This document shows, one piece after another, positions 39,371 to 48,121 of a DNA stretch of 64,000 nt. This DNA comes from Pseudomonas gregormendelii (GTDB lineage: Bacteria; Pseudomonadota; Gammaproteobacteria; Pseudomonadales; Pseudomonadaceae). Position numbers and translations under genes: made by a program. Numbering within the stretch: position 1 is the stretch's first letter; each line of letters starts with the position of its first letter. The stretch lies in NCBI RefSeq assembly GCF_017114825.1, contig NZ_JADEVO010000013.1:1-64000 (forward strand). The letters are read 5' to 3'. The notes beneath the pieces were generated by a model, which saw only the letters and a list, made by a program, of their open reading frames with translations, had not been told where the DNA came from and did no database searches.

Positions 39371-39465
39371 CATCGCTAGCAGGCTAGCTCCCACAGGGGG
39401 ACATGCGCTGGACTCAGATTTTGAATCCACTGGAGATCCTTGTGGTAGCTAGCCTGCTAGCGATG
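39371..39465. repeat. REP doublet, family A variant
   Basis: CATCGCTAGCAGGCTAGCTC followed by CCACAG faces TGTGGTAGCTAGCCTGCTAG followed by CGATG, about 44 bp apart. The core reads GCTAGCAGGCTAGC where other family A copies have GCCAGCAGGCTGGC, so both arms changed in step, as expected when pairing is selected. It separates the aot promoter region from the acs terminator. Confidence 0.9.
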
Positions 39466-39496
39466 AGGCCCGAACAGCCCCCACAAAAACCCCAGA

Positions 39497-39535
39497 CAAA
39501 AAAAACCCATCCGGCACAACACCGGATGGGGTTTT
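39497..39535. terminator. acs terminator
   Basis: CCCATCCGG (39506-39514) pairs with CCGGATGGG (39522-39530), with an A-run on the left and TTTT on the right. On the minus strand it follows the acs stop codon at 39555 by 20 bp. Confidence 0.9.
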
Positions 39536-39554
39536 ACTGACTCAGAGAAGGCGG

Positions 39555-41510
39555 TTAAGCCACATTCATCGTCTTGTGCGTATCAATCAAATGCTGCACC
39601 ACACCCGGATCCGCCAGGGTCGAAATATCCCCCAACCCATCGTACTCAGCGGTCGCAATCTTGCGCAGAATCCGCCGCATGATCTTGCCCGAACGCGTCT
39701 TCGGCAGCCCCGGCGCCCACTGGATCACATCCGGTGAAGCAATCGGCCCGATCTCTTTACGCACCCAGTTCTTCAGCTCCAGGCGCAGCTGCTCGCTCGG
39801 CTCTTCACCGCCGATCAGGGTCACATACACATAAATGCCCTGGCCCTTGATGTCGTGCGGCACACCCACCACGGCCGCCTCGGCGACTTTAGGGTGAGCA
39901 ACCATCGCGCTCTCGATCTCGGCGGTACCCATGCGGTGGCCGGACACGTTCAGCACGTCATCCACGCGACCGGTAATCCAGTAGTAACCATCCTCGTCAC
40001 GACGGGCACCGTCACCGGTGAAGTACATGCCACGGAAGGTCTTGAAGTAGGTGTCGACAAAACGGTCATGGTCGCCATACAGCGTGCGCGCCTGGCCTGG
40101 CCACGAATCCAGAATCACCAGGTTGCCCTCAACGGCGCCTTCCAGAATATTACCCAGGTTGTCCACCAGTGCCGGCACCACGCCGAAGAACGGACGAGCT
40201 GCCGAACCAGGCTTCAAGCCATGCGCACCCGGCAGCGGGCTCATCATGTTGCCGCCGGTTTCGGTCTGCCACCAGGTGTCGACGATCGGGCAGCGCGACT
40301 GGCCGACCTTCTTGTAGTACCAATCCCAGGCTTCCGGGTTGATCGGCTCACCCACCGAACCCAGCAGGCGCAGGCTGCTGCCGTCAGCGCCTTCAACTGC
40401 CGCGTTACCCGCCGCCATCATTGCGCGGATCGCCGTTGGCGCGGTGTAGAGGATGTTGACCTTGTGCTTGTCGACGATCTTCGCCACCCGGGTGATGTCC
40501 GGGTAGTTCGGCACGCCTTCGAACAGCACGGTAGTCGCGCCATTGGCCAGCGGGCCATAGACGATATAAGTGTGGCCGGTGACCCAGCCGACGTCAGCGG
40601 TGCACCAGTAGATTTCACCCGGGCGGTAGTCGAACACGCGCTCGTGGGTCATGGCCGCATACAGCAGGTAACCGCCAGTGGTGTGCTGCACGCCTTTAGG
40701 CTTGCCGGTGGAACCGGAGGTGTAGAGGATGAACAGCGCTTCTTCAGCGCCCATCTCTTTCGGCGCGCAGACGCTGCCCGCCACTTTCATCAGGTCTTCG
40801 TACCAGATGTCGCGATGCTGGTTCCACTTGATGTTGCCACCGGTGCGCTTGCACACGATGACCTTCTGAATGCTGCTGGTCTCCGGGTTGGTCAGGGCGT
40901 CATCGACGTTGGACTTGAGCGGGATCTTCTTGCCGGCACGAATGCCTTCGTCAGCGGTGATCACCACCTTGGATTTGCAGTCGATGATCCGACCCGCCAG
41001 GGCTTCCGGCGAAAAACCACCGAACACCACCGAGTGAATTGCGCCGATCCGGGTGCACGCCAGCATGGCGACCACGGCTTCGGGAATCATCGGCATATAG
41101 ATAGTCACCACGTCGCCGCGATGCACATCCTGGCCGCGCAAGGCGTTGGCGAACTTGCAGACTTCTTCGTGCAATTCACGGTAGGTGATGTTGCGGCTTT
41201 CGGCAGGGTCATCGCCTTCCCAGATGATCGCGATCTGATCGCCGCGCTCGGCCAGGTGGCGGTCCAGGCAGTTGTAGGAAACGTTCAGGGTGCCATCGGC
41301 GAACCACTTGATGTCGACGTGGTGATCGTCGAAGGAAGTCTGCTTCACCGTGGTGAAAGGCTTGATCCAGTCGAGGCGCTTGGCTTGCTCGCGCCAGAAG
41401 CCGTCCGGGTTGACGACCGACTGCTGGTACATGGCTTTGTAGGTTGCCTCGTCGGTCAGCGTGTTGGCCGCTACCTCGGGACGAACGGGATACAGGGAAG
41501 CCGCACTCAT
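39555..41510 (-). CDS. acs: Acetyl-CoA synthetase
   Basis: The 651-residue product from ATG 41510 starts [18 protein letters not shown], the usual pseudomonad AcsA start; 82 further upstream codons run into a REP and are not coding. It has the ACAS N-terminal domain, the AMP-binding loop [60 protein letters not shown] (described in two overlapping motifs) and the acetylation-site lysine in [13 protein letters not shown]. It activates acetate to acetyl-CoA. It stands alone, with a REP doublet upstream and a terminator downstream. Confidence 0.97.
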   Translation of the reverse strand: MSAASLYPVRPEVAANTLTDEATYKAMYQQSVVNPDGFWREQAKRLDWIKPFTTVKQTSFDDHHVDIKWFADGTLNVSYNCLDRHLAERGDQIAIIWEGDDPAESRNITYRELHEEVCKFANALRGQDVHRGDVVTIYMPMIPEAVVAMLACTRIGAIHSVVFGGFSPEALAGRIIDCKSKVVITADEGIRAGKKIPLKSNVDDALTNPETSSIQKVIVCKRTGGNIKWNQHRDIWYEDLMKVAGSVCAPKEMGAEEALFILYTSGSTGKPKGVQHTTGGYLLYAAMTHERVFDYRPGEIYWCTADVGWVTGHTYIVYGPLANGATTVLFEGVPNYPDITRVAKIVDKHKVNILYTAPTAIRAMMAAGNAAVEGADGSSLRLLGSVGEPINPEAWDWYYKKVGQSRCPIVDTWWQTETGGNMMSPLPGAHGLKPGSAARPFFGVVPALVDNLGNILEGAVEGNLVILDSWPGQARTLYGDHDRFVDTYFKTFRGMYFTGDGARRDEDGYYWITGRVDDVLNVSGHRMGTAEIESAMVAHPKVAEAAVVGVPHDIKGQGIYVYVTLIGGEEPSEQLRLELKNWVRKEIGPIASPDVIQWAPGLPKTRSGKIMRRILRKIATAEYDGLGDISTLADPGVVQHLIDTHKTMNVA

Positions 41511-41658
41511 CTTTCTTACCTCGGTGGAATAGTTGTTTTTGTATGGCCCTGTTGTAGCCCGGGGCGGCCCTATAGAACCATTCGACGATGGTAGTAACAA
41601 GCCCCTACAAATTGCCCTGACAATCCCTTTCCCCCGCTCCGCCGGGTATCTACGCCCA

Positions 41659-41743
41659 CTGTAGGAGCTGCCGAAGGCTGCGATCTTTTGATCTTGAAAG
41701 GTCGCCAGGATCAAAAGATCGCAGCCTTCGGCAGCTCCTACAG
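41659..41743. repeat. REP doublet, family B, upstream of acs
   Basis: CTGTAGGAGCTGCCGAAGGC then TGCGATCTTTTGATC is mirrored after about 15 bp by GATCAAAAGATCGCA and GCCTTCGGCAGCTCCTACAG. Only 148 bp separate it from the acs start codon, so the acs promoter lies close to or next to it. Confidence 0.94.
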
Positions 41744-41983
41744 GGATCGCATACACCAGACCATTGCGTGATTGTTACGAAATCTGTCAAAAGTGTTTAT
41801 CAAAACCCCACCTATATGAATCCACCCCCCACGCCTAAAATCCCTCTCGCCAACAAGGCAACCCTGATTAACCAAGTTGCAGCCCCCACGAAGGCAGTTA
41901 ATCAAAACCCCGGCAATCAAGTTCCACACGCAACCCCCTAAAGGTTGCGTGACCCCACTCGACCTCTAAAAGGTAAAACTGAG

Positions 41984-42247
41984 ATGAAAGCTTTATTAGT
42001 TCTGGCCCTCTCCAGCCTGTGCGCAACCGCCATGGCAGACGAGGTCCCGACTGATGTCGCACAGCAACAACCGGTAGTTGAGGAATACACTTACTCCACC
42101 CATCTGGACATCGCCAAAGTCGTGTCCATGAGCGAAATCCCCAACGTCTGTGAAGTGGTGCCGATGAAAATGGAATACGACGATTCCCACGGCCAACGAC
42201 ACATCCTGCGCTACAGCATCATGGGTAACGGCTGCTCCAACGGCTAA
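41984..42247 (+). CDS. DUF2790 family small secreted protein
   Basis: From ATG 41984 the product is 87 residues with a signal peptide (MKALLVLALSSLCATAMADE). The mature part carries the DUF2790 pattern: EYTYSTHLDIAKVVSMSEI, CEVVPMKMEYDDS and LRYSIMGNGC, with two cysteines that may form a disulphide. Members are small periplasmic proteins found almost only in Pseudomonas, with unknown function. The upstream 13 codons lack a ribosome binding site. Confidence 0.88.
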   Translation: MKALLVLALSSLCATAMADEVPTDVAQQQPVVEEYTYSTHLDIAKVVSMSEIPNVCEVVPMKMEYDDSHGQRHILRYSIMGNGCSNG

Positions 42248-42431
42248 ACACCCGCCCGACTCTTTATAAACGGCTCGACCCGTCTCAATCAGACAGATGC
42301 AGCGCCGAGCCTAATACATCGATTTATTAGATTATTTTAAGCGCTTATTTGCACTTTTTAATCAAATTATCTGGCGTAGTATTGATTCCACACCCAAGGC
42401 ACAAAACGCCAACGAACCTGGAGCAACCACC

Positions 42432-42707
42432 ATGAAAACCCAACTGATCCTCGCCCTGACCCTCTCCGTCCTGGCCGCCAACACCTTCGCCGCCGATGGT
42501 TACGATCGCACCGGCTCGGCAGCTTTCACCACCGAAGCCGCAGTCGCCTCCGACGGCTACGACCACACCGGTTCCGCGTCCTTCGCCGCTGATGGTGCCG
42601 ATCACGTCGGTGCTGGCAAACTGGCTTCCGACGGTTTTGATCGCACCGGCGCCGCCAAAGTCGCCGCAGACGGTTCCGATCACGTCGGCGCAGCGCGCTT
42701 CAGCTGA
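42432..42707 (+). CDS. Secreted repeat protein with DGxDxxG motifs
   Basis: This 91-residue protein has a signal peptide (MKTQLILALTLSVLAANTFA) and a mature part that is one imperfect repeat throughout: DGYDRTGSA, DGYDHTGSA, DGADHVGAG, DGFDRTGAA and DGSDHVGAA, spaced by 11-17 residues. The Asp/Gly spacing resembles calcium-binding repeats but matches no family I know. It has its own AT-rich promoter region and is followed by nrdB on the same strand after about 520 bp. Likely periplasmic or secreted; function unknown. Confidence 0.8.
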   Translation: MKTQLILALTLSVLAANTFAADGYDRTGSAAFTTEAAVASDGYDHTGSASFAADGADHVGAGKLASDGFDRTGAAKVAADGSDHVGAARFS

Positions 42708-43225
42708 TCACATCGCGTGACTTTACAGCCCGACTTCGGCCGGGCTTAGTTGTGTCTGGGGCCATCGAAAACCCGCTCAAAACACAACATGTAGTAAAAA
42801 AGCGCTTTTTTGGCTGTTTTTTGTACAAATCAAACGGCCCGGAAAAATTAATCAAAAAAAATCTTCACCCGCGATATCCAGCCAAAGCCCTGTAAACCCT
42901 CGCTCCGACCGAAAATCCCCTCTTCTTCACCGCCGCATGTGCGGATTCGCCCCACCACGGCCGCAAAAATTTCCCTATAATGCCGGCTTAAACGGGCCTG
43001 CAATATCCCCTTACAGGGATGACAGCCAGTCTGAAGCCCACGCCGAAGTCGTCATCGATTCCGGCGCCCGTCAGAGGCTCTCGGAACCCCGTACAAAATT
43101 ATGTTTATTTGCCTGCGTGTACCGCTGCAAAAAACGCTATCCAACGCGGCCAGAACGGTCGTGTGAAAAACCAACCTTTCAGTTTTCACACGGGCATCTG
43201 GCCCTCACGCAGGAGACGACACGTC
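42708..43225 (+). promoter_or_regulatory. nrdB upstream region with promoter and leader hairpin
   Basis: The 518-bp gap holds no gene I can support; the frame that extends nrdB upstream lacks a start signal. A TATAAT -10 box is at 42976-42981. A 10-bp inverted repeat, CGTGTGAAAA (43160-43169) with 43183-43192, sits 18 bp before the nrdB ribosome binding site. A sequence near 42783-42798 (ACACAACATGTAGTAA) matches 10 of 16 bases of the NrdR box and is only a tentative site. Confidence 0.5.
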
Positions 43226-44476
43226 ATGCTGAGCTGGGACGAATTCGACAAAGAAGACAGCGGCGAGACCGTGGTTAAAGGCGCCAACGCCGGCCACGCG
43301 ACTGAAGCCAACATGGACCGCCTCGACACCGCCGGTGGTGTTGCGGCTCAAGAAGCTCGCGCTGTAACCGCGTCCGACTCCGCCGCCATCGCTCGCGCCA
43401 AGGCTGCCCTGGACAACCTCGACGTCGCCGAAGGCCTGGCCGAACTCGAAGGCGCCTCTGCCCGCGTCGCCGTTGACGAAAAGCGCATGATCAACTGCCG
43501 CGCCGACCTCAACCAGCTCGTACCTTTCAAGTACGACTGGGCCTGGCAGAAGTACCTGGACGGTTGCGCAAACCACTGGATGCCGCAAGAAGTCAACATG
43601 ACCGCCGACATCGCCCTCTGGAAAGACCCGGAAGGCCTGACCGACGACGAGCGCCGCATCGTGATGCGCAACCTGGGCTTCTTCTCCACCGCCGACTCCC
43701 TGGTTGCCAACAACCTGGTGCTGGCCGTGTACCGCCTGATCACCAACCCGGAATGCCGCCAGTACATCCTGCGCCAGGCGTTCGAAGAGGCGATCCACAC
43801 CCACGCCTACCAGTACTGCATCGAATCGCTGGCCATGGATGAAGGCGAGATCTTCAACATGTACCACGAGATCCCATCAGTCGCGAAAAAAGCCACATGG
43901 GGCCTCAAATACACCCGTTCGATCTCCGATCCAAAGTTCGAAACCGGCACCGTCGAAACCGACAAAGAGCTGCTGCGCAACCTGATCGCCTACTACTGCG
44001 TTCTGGAAGGCATCTTCTTCTACTGCGGCTTCACCCAGATCCTCTCCATGGGCCGTCGCAACAAGATGACCGGCGTCGCCGAGCAGTTCCAGTACATCCT
44101 GCGCGACGAATCCATGCACCTGAACTTCGGCATCGACGTGATCAACCAGATCAAAATCGAAAACCCGCACTTGTGGGATGCCGAGATGAAGGAAGAGGCT
44201 TCGCAGATGATTCTGCAGGGCACTCAGCTGGAAATCGAATACGCCCGTGACACCATGCCTCGCGGCGTGTTGGGCATGAACGCGGCGATGATGGAGGACT
44301 ACCTCAAGTTCATCGCAAACCGTCGCCTGTCGCAGATCGGTTTGAAGGAAGAGTACCCAGGGACGACTAACCCGTTCCCTTGGATGAGCGAGATCATGGA
44401 CTTGAAGAAAGAGAAGAATTTCTTTGAGACTCGGGTTATTGAGTATCAGACTGGTGGGGCGTTGAGCTGGGATTGA
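43226..44476 (+). CDS. nrdB: Class Ia ribonucleotide reductase, beta subunit
   Basis: The 416-residue product from ATG 43226 (AGGAG ten bases upstream) starts [17 protein letters not shown]. It contains the diiron ligands in [15 protein letters not shown] and [11 protein letters not shown] and a C-terminal tail for binding NrdA. It holds the tyrosyl radical needed to make deoxyribonucleotides. The alpha subunit gene nrdA is not adjacent; the upstream neighbours are small secreted proteins. It ends in a terminator at 44529-44559. Confidence 0.96.
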   Translation: MLSWDEFDKEDSGETVVKGANAGHATEANMDRLDTAGGVAAQEARAVTASDSAAIARAKAALDNLDVAEGLAELEGASARVAVDEKRMINCRADLNQLVPFKYDWAWQKYLDGCANHWMPQEVNMTADIALWKDPEGLTDDERRIVMRNLGFFSTADSLVANNLVLAVYRLITNPECRQYILRQAFEEAIHTHAYQYCIESLAMDEGEIFNMYHEIPSVAKKATWGLKYTRSISDPKFETGTVETDKELLRNLIAYYCVLEGIFFYCGFTQILSMGRRNKMTGVAEQFQYILRDESMHLNFGIDVINQIKIENPHLWDAEMKEEASQMILQGTQLEIEYARDTMPRGVLGMNAAMMEDYLKFIANRRLSQIGLKEEYPGTTNPFPWMSEIMDLKKEKNFFETRVIEYQTGGALSWD

Positions 44477-44528
44477 TTTCTTGGCTAGTCCCGATTGAAC
44501 GATGGTTATTTAATCGTTAAATCGAACG

Positions 44529-44559
44529 AAAAAAGCCCTGACTTGATCGGGGCTTTTTT
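44529..44559 (+). terminator. nrdB terminator
   Basis: AAAAAGCCC (44530-44538) pairs with GGGCTTTTT (44550-44558) around an 11-base loop, 54 bp after the nrdB stop. The remaining sequence to 44847 has no gene; it contains an inverted repeat CTCTACGT...ACGTAGAG at about 44771-44807. Confidence 0.88.
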
Positions 44560-44862
44560 ATTTGTGCAGAATCTTACGCCGCAACGGAAACCTCCTACAA
44601 ATCTCTCAGCCTCTTCCGCATTGATACCTATTGAAAACATCCATATGCTTTGCCCAGGTGCCTAAGAAACGCCCAACATAGAAGCGCAGCCAATACGTCA
44701 GACACGCAATTCACTTTGGTGATTGTGGTGCAGATGTGCAATGGCTCTGCTCGTTGGGATTTTCTTCCACTCTACGTTGGGTTTGGCCCGCCTGAATTCA
44801 CGTAGAGGTCATGGATATGCCGGAATACACCTTCTTCCCATCTTGCAATGGGGGCTCAGATA

Positions 44863-45378
44863 ATGACTGATCCCTATTCTGTAACTGTCTTCTCTCGCCG
44901 CAGCCTCTCACTCCACACCCTCCTCCTGGAAAACCAGCCGTGGTTCTGCGCTCGCGATTTGGGTCGTTTAATGGGCTTCCATTTGAGTGATCGGATCGTG
45001 AGCAAACTGGATGAGGATCAGAGGCAAAGGTTGCTGATCGAATACTACGGCCAGCCGGAGGAACGGCTGATGATCAGTGAGTCCGGCGCGTATGCGTTGT
45101 TGGTTTATCACTACGCGCCCGAGAATCGGTTGTTGCGTGAATGGTTAACTCATCAGGTGGTGCCGGCGCTGCGTGATGCAGGGGGGGCGAAAAACCTGGA
45201 CCGGCCAACAATGAGCTTGATGAAAGGGCCTGGAATGTCGCTCAGTCTCCTGCATTGGCAGGACGAAAGCTGGATTCGATTGCGCGACATGCCTTATCTG
45301 CTGCTCAATCGCACGCGGCGGCGGATACCGGTGGTTAAGCCGTTGTGGCGGAGGGTTGTAGAGGTGTTTCAGTCTTAG
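44863..45378 (+). CDS. Orphan BRO-N domain protein (antirepressor-like)
   Basis: Starting at ATG 44863 (ATG 44848 is possible and adds five residues), the product has 171 residues. Residues ~1-100 match the BRO N-terminal domain: SRRSLSLHTLLLENQPWFCA, RDLGRLMGF, and ESGAYALLVYHYAPENRLLR followed by EWLTHQVVPALR. The C-terminus (residues 105-171) is unlike the usual phage Ant domain. Such proteins act as phage antirepressors. With no phage genes beside it, this copy is a domesticated orphan or a remnant. Confidence 0.82.
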   Translation: MTDPYSVTVFSRRSLSLHTLLLENQPWFCARDLGRLMGFHLSDRIVSKLDEDQRQRLLIEYYGQPEERLMISESGAYALLVYHYAPENRLLREWLTHQVVPALRDAGGAKNLDRPTMSLMKGPGMSLSLLHWQDESWIRLRDMPYLLLNRTRRRIPVVKPLWRRVVEVFQS

Positions 45379-45516
45379 AAACAATCGGTGGGTTATTGCG
45401 GTGGCGTCGTTGTAGGACAGATTGAGCGACGCGTAGGTATTCTCTGTAGGAATTTTCGTAGACAGCCGTGATGGCCACTCAGTATCGTCCGAGGGTTTTC
45501 AACCCTCGGCGATTGT

Positions 45517-46212
45517 ATGGACATTGGAAAGAAGAACGAAGATTGGAGCGAGGCCGAGATAAAGGCATCAGTCGGTGCCTATCTGACGATGCTTACACTT
45601 GAGCAGAAAGGGCAAAAATTCAATAAAGCTCTAGAGAATCGCTTGCTTCGTCAGGGTGCATTGGCAGATCGCACCGAAGGTTCCGTCGAGTTCCGGATGC
45701 GCAACATCTCCACCGTCTTGCAACGAATGGGACGCGATTGGATAGTGGGATACAAACCTGCGACGAATGTAGGCGCCAATGTCGAACAGGGCATTCGCGA
45801 AGCACTTGTCACTGACGTCTTTGAACCGTCTGCCGACGAAGACACTCTTGAGCGTCGTGCCATAGCCCTTGAGCAGAAGACGTTCGAGAAGGCACCAAAA
45901 GGTATCTTGAAACCCAAGCAAACTGTGTCCAGCAGAGCCGCTTACATTCGTGACCCGGAGGTCAGGGCTTGGGTTCGGCAGAAAGCTAAAGGTATCTGTG
46001 AGGGCTGCGGAAAGCCTGCTCCGTTTGAGAAAGACGGAACGCCGTTTCTAGAAGTCCATCACGTTAAGCATTTGGCGCAGAAAGGTTCGGATCGGACGAG
46101 CAATGCCGTCGCACTTTGCCCGAATTGCCATCGACGCTGTCATCATTCGAACGACAGGGAAGCTTTTACCTTGGCGCTTTACACGAGGCTGAAACGACTG
46201 GTGCGGGAATGA
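45517..46212 (+). CDS. HNH endonuclease
   Basis: A 231-residue protein with an uncharacterised helical N-terminus (1-140) and a C-terminal HNH domain: zinc cysteines C161-x-x-C164, EVHH (179-182), Asn196 and CPNCH (201-205). The layout resembles McrA-type nucleases that cut modified DNA, and the N-terminal domain could read the target. It stands alone with no methylase gene. It lies next to a toxin-antitoxin locus in an accessory patch. A defence role is likely but not shown. Confidence 0.85.
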   Translation: MDIGKKNEDWSEAEIKASVGAYLTMLTLEQKGQKFNKALENRLLRQGALADRTEGSVEFRMRNISTVLQRMGRDWIVGYKPATNVGANVEQGIREALVTDVFEPSADEDTLERRAIALEQKTFEKAPKGILKPKQTVSSRAAYIRDPEVRAWVRQKAKGICEGCGKPAPFEKDGTPFLEVHHVKHLAQKGSDRTSNAVALCPNCHRRCHHSNDREAFTLALYTRLKRLVRE

Positions 46213-46328
46213 TCGCGAACTGACAGGTATTGACAGATGGGTTAGCTAGGTTTAGCAGGCCATTCGTTATCAATGTGACTCTGCATACAAAGTTTCATTG
46301 ATAACGACATAGGCAGACTCTGCTAGAG

Positions 46329-46889
46329 CTAGTCAGCGTTCTCCAGGCAATCATTATATGCCTCCATGATTACGCAGATACCCAGCAGCATTGGTGTGCT
46401 CTGATGTTCATCAGGGTCACCCAAAACTTTAAAGCCAAGCCGGCTGTAGAATTTTACAGCACCAGGGGCTGCATCCAGATACAAGCCTTTAATGGGTATC
46501 TGCATATGCAGTCGTGCGGTTTCCATCAAAGCGTTTCGCATCAGGGCGAGGCCTACCCCACACTTCTGAAGCTTCTTATCTACGCCAAGCATGACGAGCC
46601 GTACGACGGGAATCTGTTTCGTTAGATTCGTCGCCTTGGAAAGCCCAGCCTTCGCCTTCTCCCGCGTGATTTCACTGACGGTTAGAGTGCAAAATCCCAA
46701 GAGATCGTGGCCTACAATTGCGCCGATGCCTTTAACGTTTTCGCTTTTCAAGGCCCGACGCAGCCGACCATTGAAATATTCATTGATTAGCGGTAGCCCG
46801 CAGTCGAAGTCTTTAGGGAAGTTGTACTGCTCAAAAGTTGCTAGCAAATTGCAGTCGATTTCACACGTTACGGTCTCTGAAGTTCCCAT
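46329..46889 (-). CDS. GNAT-family toxin (TacT/AtaT-like)
   Basis: A 186-residue acetyltransferase with the acetyl-CoA motif QKCGVG (108-113) and the FYSRLGF segment (147-153) with the conserved tyrosine. Toxins of this family acetylate aminoacyl-tRNA and stop translation. The N-terminal FPKDFDCGLPLINEYF is the toxin-type lead. It overlaps the upstream ribbon-helix-helix antitoxin gene by 29 bp. All key motifs are intact, so this is one of the working toxin-antitoxin loci in the patch. Confidence 0.9.
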   Translation of the reverse strand: MGTSETVTCEIDCNLLATFEQYNFPKDFDCGLPLINEYFNGRLRRALKSENVKGIGAIVGHDLLGFCTLTVSEITREKAKAGLSKATNLTKQIPVVRLVMLGVDKKLQKCGVGLALMRNALMETARLHMQIPIKGLYLDAAPGAVKFYSRLGFKVLGDPDEHQSTPMLLGICVIMEAYNDCLENAD

Positions 46890-47172
46890 GAGTCCCTCTC
46901 ATCAGATTTATCAAAGCCTTGGTAGGCTTGGCGCTTTTGTCCTCATTGAGTACTTCTTGTAGTCGAGCGAAGGTTTTTTCCGAAACCTCAATCCTTCTGT
47001 GGTTTTCAAGTACCGCTTCAGCACGTTCAAAAGCGGAAGACATTATGAAAGACGTCATGTCTAAGCCAGATAGCAGTGCTGCTTTTCGGATAGTTTCTTT
47101 CGCGATATCCGTGGTCTTGATTTCAAGCCTTGCAGTTTTTGGCGCTTTAAGTAGTTCTAGTAATTCAGTCAT
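46861..47172 (-). CDS. DUF1778 ribbon-helix-helix antitoxin (TacA-like)
   Basis: A 103-residue antitoxin. The N-terminus (TARLEIKTTDIAKETIRKAA) forms the ribbon-helix-helix DNA-binding part, and the C-terminus (EVSEKTFARLQEVLNED) is the toxin-neutralising helix typical of DUF1778. It is upstream of and overlaps its GNAT toxin. The complex should repress its own promoter through the dyad at 47319-47337. Confidence 0.9.
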   Translation of the reverse strand: MTELLELLKAPKTARLEIKTTDIAKETIRKAALLSGLDMTSFIMSSAFERAEAVLENHRRIEVSEKTFARLQEVLNEDKSAKPTKALINLMRGTHGNFRDRNV

Positions 47173-47318
47173 GAGAATGCCTTTTGTGTAGTCAGTGGTT
47201 TTCCCTTTTAGGTGGTTATCCTAGAGGCGCTTGCGCACCTTTACCGTTTTAAGCTTCATGGTAAGTCCCTTAGTGGTTCAGTTTTAGGTTCAGTAGGCGG
47301 GACATATCTAGCCTTACG

Positions 47319-47354
47319 GTACGGACCATAGCCGTACAACGCTCACCATGTCAA
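47319..47354 (-). promoter_or_regulatory. Promoter and operator of the GNAT toxin-antitoxin operon
   Basis: On the minus strand TTGACA (47349-47354) and TATGGT (47325-47330) are 18 bp apart. A dyad, GTACGG (47319-47324) and CCGTAC (47332-47337), encloses the -10 box, as expected for autorepression by the antitoxin complex. It lies about 150 bp upstream of the antitoxin start. Confidence 0.6.
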
Positions 47355-47455
47355 GGAGCATCCGTACATCACCCGTACGCTCCAACCATATCGAGCAGCA
47401 ACGCTCGCAACTGCTTGGCCTCTTTGGAGCCGGTAGTGATTGCTCGGTCACCCCG

Positions 47456-47821
47456 CTACTCCAAAACCTCAACATAACTCGACTCCCCACCGCCACTTGC
47501 CCCAGACAACCACCCCCAAACAAACGCCAGCGTAGTCCGCCCCGCCTCATCAACGCCCACCGTTCCACGGGACCAACCGGCCAGGATTTCGCCCTCGGTG
47601 GTGATGCAGTGATAAAGCAACTCGATGGTATCGACACCGGTCACGCGGCCAACTTGGTGGCCCAAGCGAATTCGGCCGCCTTGGTAGGTGCTTGAAATGG
47701 CATCGCCCTCAACCAGGTAATGGAACACCGTGCCAGTGCCGGAGAGTCCGTGGGTGTTGCCGGCTACGGTGAAGCGGCGGTTGTTCAGGCGTTGATTGAT
47801 TTGAGGAAGAGGCATTAGCAT
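47456..47821 (-). CDS. Conserved hypothetical protein, 121 aa
   Basis: From ATG 47821 (a second ATG two codons on) the product starts MLMPLPQINQRLNNRRFTVA. It is a beta-rich soluble protein with HGLSGTGTVFHYL, GGRIRLGHQVGRV and LAGWSRG motifs, resembling a lipocalin-like or ligand-binding beta barrel. I recall similar Pseudomonas proteins annotated without function. The frame continues 29 codons further up, but without a start signal. Confidence 0.7.
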   Translation of the reverse strand: MLMPLPQINQRLNNRRFTVAGNTHGLSGTGTVFHYLVEGDAISSTYQGGRIRLGHQVGRVTGVDTIELLYHCITTEGEILAGWSRGTVGVDEAGRTTLAFVWGWLSGASGGGESSYVEVLE

Positions 47822-47936
47822 GGAGATCGAGTCCTTTAGGTCAGTGTGTTCATTCCGTTCGGGATGATCGTAAACGATTCTGTGGGGACGGCTGAAGCGG
47901 CCATTCACACAAGGTCTGCGAAAAACCGGAGGGCGG

Positions 47937-47959
47937 TTCGCGAGCCCGCTCCCACAGGG
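47937..47959. repeat. Solo REP arm (family A)
   Basis: TTCGCGAGCCCGCTCCCACA followed by GGG matches the arm of the family A doublet at 24192-24223. No partner arm is found within 150 bp. It lies directly upstream of the truncated HigB-like toxin fragment, where the missing 5' part of the toxin should be. Confidence 0.8.
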
Positions 47960-48018
47960 ATTCGGGCGGGGATTTTACGAACCTCATTGGCTGCGCTCGA
48001 ATCCAATAATGACGTGTC

Positions 48019-48121
48019 AGAGGTCACCCGGCAGAAGTTCTACGTCAAACACATCTACACGCATGCCGATTACGACGTTGCCAACGTCTGGTATGCAAGA
48101 AACAAAGGGGTAAAACGATGA
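48019..48121 (+). pseudogene. Truncated HigB-like toxin, C-terminal fragment
   Basis: Only the last ~34 codons of a HigB-type mRNA interferase remain: RQKFYVKHIYTHADYDVANV ending WYARNKGVKR, which matches the end of HigB toxins (IkfVgTHaeYD pattern). The upstream part of the frame is REP sequence and unrelated DNA with no start signal. The fragment overlaps the antitoxin gene by 4 bp (ATGA), preserving the original toxin-antitoxin junction. Confidence 0.7.
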
